Source: an uncultured Collinsella sp. (GTDB lineage Bacteria > Actinomycetota > Coriobacteriia > Coriobacteriales > Coriobacteriaceae). From it: 10,827 nucleotides of DNA. Numbering within the stretch: the stretch's first letter is position 1; each line of letters starts with the position of its first letter. This document shows positions 6,319 through 10,827 of the stretch, piece after piece. Under the pieces are notes generated by a model. The model did no database searches, was not told where the DNA came from, and worked only from the letters and a program-made list of their open reading frames with translations. A program made the position numbers and the translations under genes. The stretch covers positions 1-10,827 of the forward strand of contig CAUCTV010000042.1 in the NCBI GenBank assembly GCA_958445895.1, read 5' to 3'.

Positions 6319-7158
6319 ATGGGAGCCGTCCACGTTCGCACGCCTAAGAACTTTGTGCTCGAGGAGCGCCTGGGGCGCTACGCCGATGCAATCGAGACGA
6401 ACCCCGAGGCCTATGCCGGAGATTGGCGCGAGGCTTGCGCGCCAGTTGGCAGCAAGCCCTTCGAACACCTTCACCTGGATCTTGGCTGTGGCAAGGGAAC
6501 GTACCTTGTAGAGCGTGCGGCGCACGAGCCAAACACCCTCTTTATCGGTATGGACCAGGAGCCCATCTGCATCGCCTATGCCGCACAGAAAATCTGCGAG
6601 CAGGAGCTGTCCAACGCACTCGTCCTGCCCCGAGGCGCCGCATCGCTGCCGCAGCTGTTTGCCGCAGGCGAGCTCGATGCCATTACCATTAACTTTCCCA
6701 CGCCGCAGCCCAAGGCCAAGTACGCCAAAAAACGACTCGTCCATGTCGACCATCTGATGCTCTACCGCCCGCTCTTTTCAGCCGGCGCCACCGTCACACT
6801 GCGAACCGACAGTAAGCCATTGCGCGACTACGCCCTGGGGCAGTTTGCCGCGGCCGGCTACGACACGCTTTGGGTAAGCGACGACGTCCGCCGCGACCAT
6901 CCCGAGCATCCCGAGACCGAGTACGAATGCCGCACGCGCGAGATGGGTGCCGTCGTCTATGGCATTTGCGCCACACCCGGCGCGCAGCCCAGCAATGAAC
7001 AGCTCGCGGCGGGCCGCGCGCAGGAGCAAAGCCTTGCCTGCTACCTGCCCGAAAACCTCGATGAGCTCACCTATGTACCTCTGGGCATGGAAGAGGCCGT
7101 CGAGAACTTTAGAAACCGCGCCCGCAAAGGCAAGAAGCGCCTGCCGCAAGAGTCCTAG
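6319..7158 (+). CDS. trmB: TrmB-like tRNA (guanine-N7) methyltransferase
   Basis: TrmB methylates guanosine-46 of tRNA at N7 using SAM. The 279-residue protein follows the family order: NPEAYAGDW (28-36), LDLGCGKGTYLVE (53-65), GMDQEP (77-82), NFPTPQPKAKYAKKRLVH (125-142), LRTDSKPLRDYAL (161-173) and TEYECRTREMG (200-210). The family signature is normally (S/P)DPWPK; here it is PTPQPK, so the conserved Asp and Trp are replaced by Thr128 and Gln130. This could mean altered activity or substrate. A C-terminal extension of about 65 residues goes beyond the usual length of about 210-220. The start ATG has AAGGAG four bases upstream. It lies 118 bases after the Trm9-like gene in the same direction; no clear promoter or terminator separates them, so co-transcription is likely. 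An alternative reading is a diverged paralogue with canonical TrmB encoded elsewhere. Confidence 0.8.
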   Translation: MGAVHVRTPKNFVLEERLGRYADAIETNPEAYAGDWREACAPVGSKPFEHLHLDLGCGKGTYLVERAAHEPNTLFIGMDQEPICIAYAAQKICEQELSNALVLPRGAASLPQLFAAGELDAITINFPTPQPKAKYAKKRLVHVDHLMLYRPLFSAGATVTLRTDSKPLRDYALGQFAAAGYDTLWVSDDVRRDHPEHPETEYECRTREMGAVVYGICATPGAQPSNEQLAAGRAQEQSLACYLPENLDELTYVPLGMEEAVENFRNRARKGKKRLPQES

Positions 7159-7225
7159 GGGCTTCTGATGGTCGCGGCGTCGGCAAACAAGCGCAAATTG
7201 GCGCCAGCGAACGGCCCTCAAACCT

Positions 7226-7344
7226 AAGTGAGTAGACTTTTTTGCAATAGCCAGGCACAGCCCGCATAGCGAAACATAAAACCGCAGGTAGAACCCTTGC
7301 GCAAAAGTCATGTGCTCGCAATATCGCAAAAAGTCTACTCACTT
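7226..7344. repeat. Long near-perfect inverted repeat (MITE- or REP-like)
   Basis: The left arm at 7226-7249 (AAGTGAGTAGACTTTTTTGC then AATA) and the right arm at 7322-7344 (ends AAAGTCTACTCACTT) are reverse complements over about 23 bases, with one substitution and one extra A/T. Weaker pairing continues inward to a shared GGCACA/GAGCACA-like stretch, giving arms of about 35 bases around a core of about 50. A third, direct copy of the CGCAAAA-GTC motif lies at 7300-7309. The element is more AT-rich than the flanking genes. It encodes no protein that I recognise, and no clear target-site duplication is visible. It could be a small non-autonomous mobile element, a palindromic intergenic repeat, or a structured leader. 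Confidence 0.75.
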
Positions 7345-7407
7345 GGCTAGCGACTACACTAAACGGCTGGGCAGAACGCCCATTTCCTGCATTTTCTTGC
7401 CTGCGAA

Positions 7408-7419
7408 CGCATCGATGCG
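7408..7419. promoter_or_regulatory. 12-bp perfect palindrome upstream of the helicase
   Basis: CGCATCGATGCG is perfectly self-complementary and sits about nine bases before a CATAAT -10-like box, where a -35 element would be expected. A GCG/CGC pair continues the symmetry outward around one- or two-base bulges. This fits an operator or activator site; its ligand is unknown. Confidence 0.4.
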
Positions 7420-7467
7420 ACGCTACGCCATAATAGTTGGCGGACAATCGCGAGAGAAAGCAAACAC

Positions 7468-10149
7468 ATGGCACAGACCACGACAGATATCGCCGCCAGC
7501 ACCGTCCCCGGTGCCGGAGCCGCCAGTTCATTCTCGGGCGGCACGGGAACCGAAGCCGAATTCGGCTCACTCGGTGCGCTCTCCCCCACCTGGTGGGAGC
7601 CCGAGGACGGCAGCGAGCCCGAACCGTGGCTCACGCCCGACCAGGCCTTCGAGCGCTTCTTTGAATGGACGAGCGATCGCGGTATTGAGCTGTGGGACCA
7701 CCAGGAAGAGGCCCTCATGGATCTAGCCGCCGGCGATCACGTCATTCTGGGCACGCCGACCGGATCGGGCAAGTCGCTTGTCGCGCTGGGCATGCTCTTT
7801 ATGGGCATGGCACAGGGCAAACGCTGCTATTACACGGCCCCCATCAAGGCTCTGGTCAGCGAGAAGTTTTTCGACCTTGTGCAGGTGCTCGGCCGCGATA
7901 ACGTCGGTATGATCACCGGCGACACGCATATCAACACCAAGGCGCCCGTCATCTGCTGTACGGCAGAAATCCTCGCCAACGACGCACTACGCGAGGGCGA
8001 AGATGCCGATGTTGGCTGCGTCGCCATGGACGAGTTCCACTACTTTGCCGACCCCGATCGCGGTTGGGCCTGGCAGGTGCCGCTGCTCACCCTGCCTCAC
8101 ACGCAATTCATGCTCATGAGCGCCACGCTCGGCGATGTCACTGCCATCGCCGCCTCACTCGAGGAGCACACCGGCGCTGCTTGCGACTTGGTCGTCGACG
8201 CCCCGCGTCCTGTTCCGCTGAGTTACGACTATGTGACGACCTCCCTCGAGGGCACGGTCGAGCTCGCCATGCGCCGCGACGAGGCCCCACTCTATATCGT
8301 GCACTTTAGCCAGGATGCCGCACTTGCGACGGCACAGTCGCTCGCCAATTTTGGCATTGCCAACAAGGAGCAGCGCGAGGCCATCAAGGAGGCGGCCAAG
8401 GGCACGAGCTTCTCGACGGCCTTCGGCAAAATCCTCAAGCGCTTGCTCGGATGCGGCGTCGGCGTGCACCATGCTGGCATGTTGCCGCGCTACCGCCTGC
8501 TGGTCGAGCGCTTGGCGCAGCAGGGCCTGCTACCCGTCATCTGCGGCACCGATACGCTCGGCGTCGGTATCAACGTGCCCATCCACACCGTGGTGCTCAC
8601 CGCGCTCACCAAGTTCGATGGCTATAAGATGCGTCGTCTGCGCGCCCGCGAGTTCCATCAGATTGCCGGTCGTGCCGGCCGCTCGGGCTTCGATACCGAG
8701 GGCATGGTCATCGCCGAGGCACCCGAGCACGAGATCGAGAATGCCAAGCTTATGGCCAAGGCGGGCGACGACCCCAAAAAGCTCCGCAAGATTAAAAAGA
8801 AGAAGGCCCCCGAGGGCTTTGTCACCTGGAACAAGCAGACGTTCGAGCGCCTGATCGAGACGCAGCCCGAGACACTCAAGCCGCGCCTGCGCATCACGCA
8901 CTCCATGGTGATTAGCGTGGTCGAGCAGGGTGGCGATGCCCGAGCCCGCGTACACGACCTCATCGAGACGAGCCTGCAGACCCCCGAGGAAAAGGCTAAG
9001 CTCGAGGTTCGTGCCGACGAGATCTTCGCCACGCTCATCGATTCCGGCGTCGTCGTGCGCACCGAGGTGCCGCCCGCACCCGACGCTCCGGCTGACGCCG
9101 CGCCGGACATCGACTACGCACTGACGGTCGACCTGCCCGAGGACTTTGCGCTCGACCAGCCGCTCTCGCCGTTTTTGCTTGCCGCGTTGGAGCTGCTCGA
9201 TCCCGAGAGCGAGACCTATACCATGGACCTGATCTCGATGGTCGAGGCAACGCTCGAGGATCCCAAGCAGGTGCTGCGCGCTCAGGAGCGCGCAGCGCGC
9301 GACCGCGCGATGGCCGAAATGAAGGCTGACGGCGTCGAATATGAGGAACGCCTGGAGCGCATCCAGGATGTCACCTACGAAAAACCGCTCGAGGACTTGC
9401 TCGACGCCGCCTTCGACAAGTACTGCCAGGAAGTGCCCTGGGCAAACGACTACCAGCTCTCTCCCAAAAGCGTCCTGCGCGATATGCTGGAAAGCGCGAG
9501 CGATTTTAAGGGTTACATTCAAAAGCTCGGCATCGCCCGTTCCGAGGGCATTTTGCTGCGTTACCTGGCAGAGGCCTACCGTTCGCTCGACCGCACCGTG
9601 CCCATCGAGAAGCGCGACGAGCGTCTGCGCGACATTATCTCGTGGCTCGGCTTTGTGGTGCGCTCGGTGGACTCGAGCCTGGTGGACGAGTGGGAGAACG
9701 CCGGCAACCCGGCAGCCCTCGATGCTGCGCCGCCGCAGGGCATCGACGAGGTCGTGGCGGACCGCCGCGGCTGCACGCTGTTGGTGCGCAACGCGCTCTT
9801 CCGCCGCGTGACCCTTGCCGCCCGCGAGCACGTTCGCGACCTGGGCGAGCTCGACGACGACTGGGGCATGAGCGAGATCCGCTGGCAAAAAGCACTCGAC
9901 GCTTACCACGAGCAGCACGAGGAAATCCTCACCGACGGAGATGCCCGCAGCGCCGCGATGTTTTCCATCGACGAGTCCGACGAGAAGACCGCGCACGTAT
10001 GGCACGTGCACCAGATCTTTGCTGACGAGGATGGCGACCACGATTTTGGCATCATGGGCGATGTCGATCTGGACGCCACGCAAGACGGCGGCGAGGTAAT
10101 CTTCAAGAACTACCGTGTCGGCTTTATCGAGGACCTGCTCGAGGACTAG
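7468..10149 (+). CDS. Ski2-like DEAD/DEAH RNA helicase with DUF3516-type C-terminus
   Basis: This 893-residue ATPase has a full superfamily-2 core: Walker A GTPTGSGKS (95-103), motif Ia TAPIKALVSEKF (123-134), motif II DEFH (188-191), motif III SAT (218-220), motif V GTDTLGVGINVP (360-371) and motif VI HQIAGRAGRSGFDTEG (397-412). The HHAGMLP and GINVP elements place it with Ski2/HelY-type helicases rather than RecG or Lhr types. The half after about residue 440 is not a helicase core; its length and the actinobacterial setting match the DUF3516 region found in such proteins, of unknown role. The first 40 residues are low-complexity and poorly conserved-looking, so the true start could be slightly downstream, although ATG 7468 is the first Met and the Walker A motif follows at the usual distance. 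A role in RNA processing or decay is inferred from the family. Confidence 0.9.
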   Translation: MAQTTTDIAASTVPGAGAASSFSGGTGTEAEFGSLGALSPTWWEPEDGSEPEPWLTPDQAFERFFEWTSDRGIELWDHQEEALMDLAAGDHVILGTPTGSGKSLVALGMLFMGMAQGKRCYYTAPIKALVSEKFFDLVQVLGRDNVGMITGDTHINTKAPVICCTAEILANDALREGEDADVGCVAMDEFHYFADPDRGWAWQVPLLTLPHTQFMLMSATLGDVTAIAASLEEHTGAACDLVVDAPRPVPLSYDYVTTSLEGTVELAMRRDEAPLYIVHFSQDAALATAQSLANFGIANKEQREAIKEAAKGTSFSTAFGKILKRLLGCGVGVHHAGMLPRYRLLVERLAQQGLLPVICGTDTLGVGINVPIHTVVLTALTKFDGYKMRRLRAREFHQIAGRAGRSGFDTEGMVIAEAPEHEIENAKLMAKAGDDPKKLRKIKKKKAPEGFVTWNKQTFERLIETQPETLKPRLRITHSMVISVVEQGGDARARVHDLIETSLQTPEEKAKLEVRADEIFATLIDSGVVVRTEVPPAPDAPADAAPDIDYALTVDLPEDFALDQPLSPFLLAALELLDPESETYTMDLISMVEATLEDPKQVLRAQERAARDRAMAEMKADGVEYEERLERIQDVTYEKPLEDLLDAAFDKYCQEVPWANDYQLSPKSVLRDMLESASDFKGYIQKLGIARSEGILLRYLAEAYRSLDRTVPIEKRDERLRDIISWLGFVVRSVDSSLVDEWENAGNPAALDAAPPQGIDEVVADRRGCTLLVRNALFRRVTLAAREHVRDLGELDDDWGMSEIRWQKALDAYHEQHEEILTDGDARSAAMFSIDESDEKTAHVWHVHQIFADEDGDHDFGIMGDVDLDATQDGGEVIFKNYRVGFIEDLLED

Positions 10150-10172
10150 CCGGGCGCAATGGGACGAAACAA

Positions 10173-10212
10173 AGCGGGGTCGCTGGCAACATCGCCAGCG
10201 GCCCCGCTTTTT
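10173..10212. terminator. Bidirectional rho-independent terminator
   Basis: Two 15-base arms (10173-10187 and 10194-10208, core AGCGGGG...CCCCGCT) pair with a single T-G wobble around the 6-base loop AACATC. The plus strand continues with five T residues and the minus strand reads TTTGTTTC, so the hairpin can end both the helicase transcript and the converging DUF2130 transcript. Confidence 0.9.
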
Positions 10213-10229
10213 GCGCGATACGCTATCCC

Positions 10230-10827
10230 CTACTCGGCATCCTCGACCTCATACGAATCCGCCTCGGCTGGCTCATCGTTCGTCTCTGTCGCGGCCCCGC
10301 GCGCCTCGTCAAACGCTGCTTTCATGGTCTTGTTGCCCCACGTGAGCTTGCGAATGGTAAGATCGTCGGCTTTCTTGTTGGCAAGGCGCAGATTGTTCTC
10401 GGAGGACAGCAACGCCTCCTTGGTTTTCTGCAGATGGCTAATCGTCTTGTCGATCTCATCGATTGCCGTTTGGAACTTGCGGCTCGCGATCTCGTAGTTG
10501 CGGCCGAAATCGTTCTTGAACTTCTCCATCTTGGCTTCGAAGTTCGTGACATCGATATTCTGCTGCTTGTACTCCGCCAGCTCCTGCTTATAGCGAAGCG
10601 AACCCATGGCGGCATTGCGTAGCAGCGTAATGATGGGAATGAAGAACTGCGGGCGGATCACATACATCTTCTCGTAGCGATAGCTCACGTCCACGATTCC
10701 CGCGTTGTAAAGCTCGCTCTCGGGCTCGAGCAGCGTGCAGAGCACCGCGTACTCACAGCCTTTCTGGCGACGATCGTGATCGAGTTTCTTAAAGAAGTCC
10801 TCGTTTTTATGCTTGGTCGCGGTCTCG
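10230..10827 (-). CDS. DUF2130 (COG4487) protein, C-terminal part
   Basis: The frame is open from the right window edge to TAG at 10230-10232, giving the last 198 residues; the start is beyond the window. The block KHKNEDFFKKLDHDR, GCEYAVLCTLLEPESELYN, GIVDVSYRYEKMYVIRPQFF and IPIITLLRNAA is the hallmark conserved end of DUF2130 proteins, whose function is not established. A long charged helix follows (about 100 residues with regular heptad-like hydrophobics, including KTISHLQKTKEALLSS), probably coiled coil, and an acidic low-complexity tail rich in Glu/Asp/Ala. The GTG at 10745 is internal, because the conserved block continues upstream of it in frame. It converges on the helicase gene and shares its terminator. 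Confidence 0.9.
   Translation of the reverse strand, partial: ETATKHKNEDFFKKLDHDRRQKGCEYAVLCTLLEPESELYNAGIVDVSYRYEKMYVIRPQFFIPIITLLRNAAMGSLRYKQELAEYKQQNIDVTNFEAKMEKFKNDFGRNYEIASRKFQTAIDEIDKTISHLQKTKEALLSSENNLRLANKKADDLTIRKLTWGNKTMKAAFDEARGAATETNDEPAEADSYEVEDAE

Larger units (their letters stand above)
7159..7467. other. 309-base non-coding gap before the helicase
   Basis: No credible gene lies here; short open frames on both strands read through the inverted repeat. In order it holds: about 65 bases with no recognised signal after the trmB stop; the long inverted repeat at 7226-7344; a small TGGGC/GCCCA hairpin at 7368-7382; the palindrome at 7408-7419; a possible -10 box CATAAT at 7429-7434 without a good -35; and a weak purine-rich ribosome site (GAGAGAAAG, 7452-7460) before the helicase ATG. 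Confidence 0.6.

Noticed and set aside
7310..7329. Short frames through the inverted repeat that read KKSTHL on both strands
   Set aside because: The shared peptide is a by-product of the inverted repeat; no ribosome site or coding bias supports a gene.
8530..10083. 517-residue open frame on the minus strand
   Set aside because: It is antisense to the helicase, whose motifs V and VI lie in the overlapped part; this is a codon-bias shadow.

Overview
The window is about 10.8 kb of GC-rich, tightly packed bacterial chromosome. Protein content and style (an actinobacterial Ski2-like helicase with a DUF3516-type C-terminal half, a long-form Elp3, a COG4487/DUF2130 protein, GC-biased third codon positions) suggest an intestinal Coriobacteriia member, most likely Collinsella or a close relative. 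That assignment is recognition, not a database result. No rRNA, tRNA, CRISPR array, phage or transposase gene is visible.

Layout. Positions 1-539 (+): 3' end of a DEAD/DEAH (Lhr-like) helicase. Positions 567-3353 (-): an abutting two-gene unit, elp3 followed by a spermidine-synthase-fold protein with an N-terminal membrane segment. Positions 3451-5060 (-): a second two-gene unit with a 4-bp overlap, an XRE-type HTH protein carrying a C-terminal membrane anchor, then a membrane-anchored DUF4097-type beta-repeat protein; it ends at a strong hairpin terminator just upstream of elp3. Positions 5061-5327: divergent control region with a near-consensus sigma-70 promoter whose spacer holds a perfect 13-bp palindrome. 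Positions 5328-6200 (+): SAM methyltransferase that reads like the methyltransferase domain of Trm9/ALKBH8. Positions 6319-7158 (+): TrmB-like tRNA methyltransferase with an altered signature motif. Positions 7159-7467: non-coding gap containing a long near-perfect inverted repeat and a 12-bp palindrome. Positions 7468-10149 (+): Ski2-like helicase. Positions 10173-10212: bidirectional terminator. Positions 10230-10827 (-): C-terminal part of a DUF2130 protein.

The main theme is tRNA and RNA metabolism. Elp3 makes the cm5 group on wobble uridine-34. In eukaryotes Trm9/ALKBH8 methylates that product to mcm5U. Finding a Trm9-like enzyme about 2 kb from elp3, next to a TrmB-like gene and between RNA/DNA helicases, raises the possibility of a bacterial Elp3-Trm9-like wobble-uridine pathway; this is the most interesting inference here. 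The HTH/DUF4097 pair looks like a separate membrane-tethered regulator and envelope-protein module.
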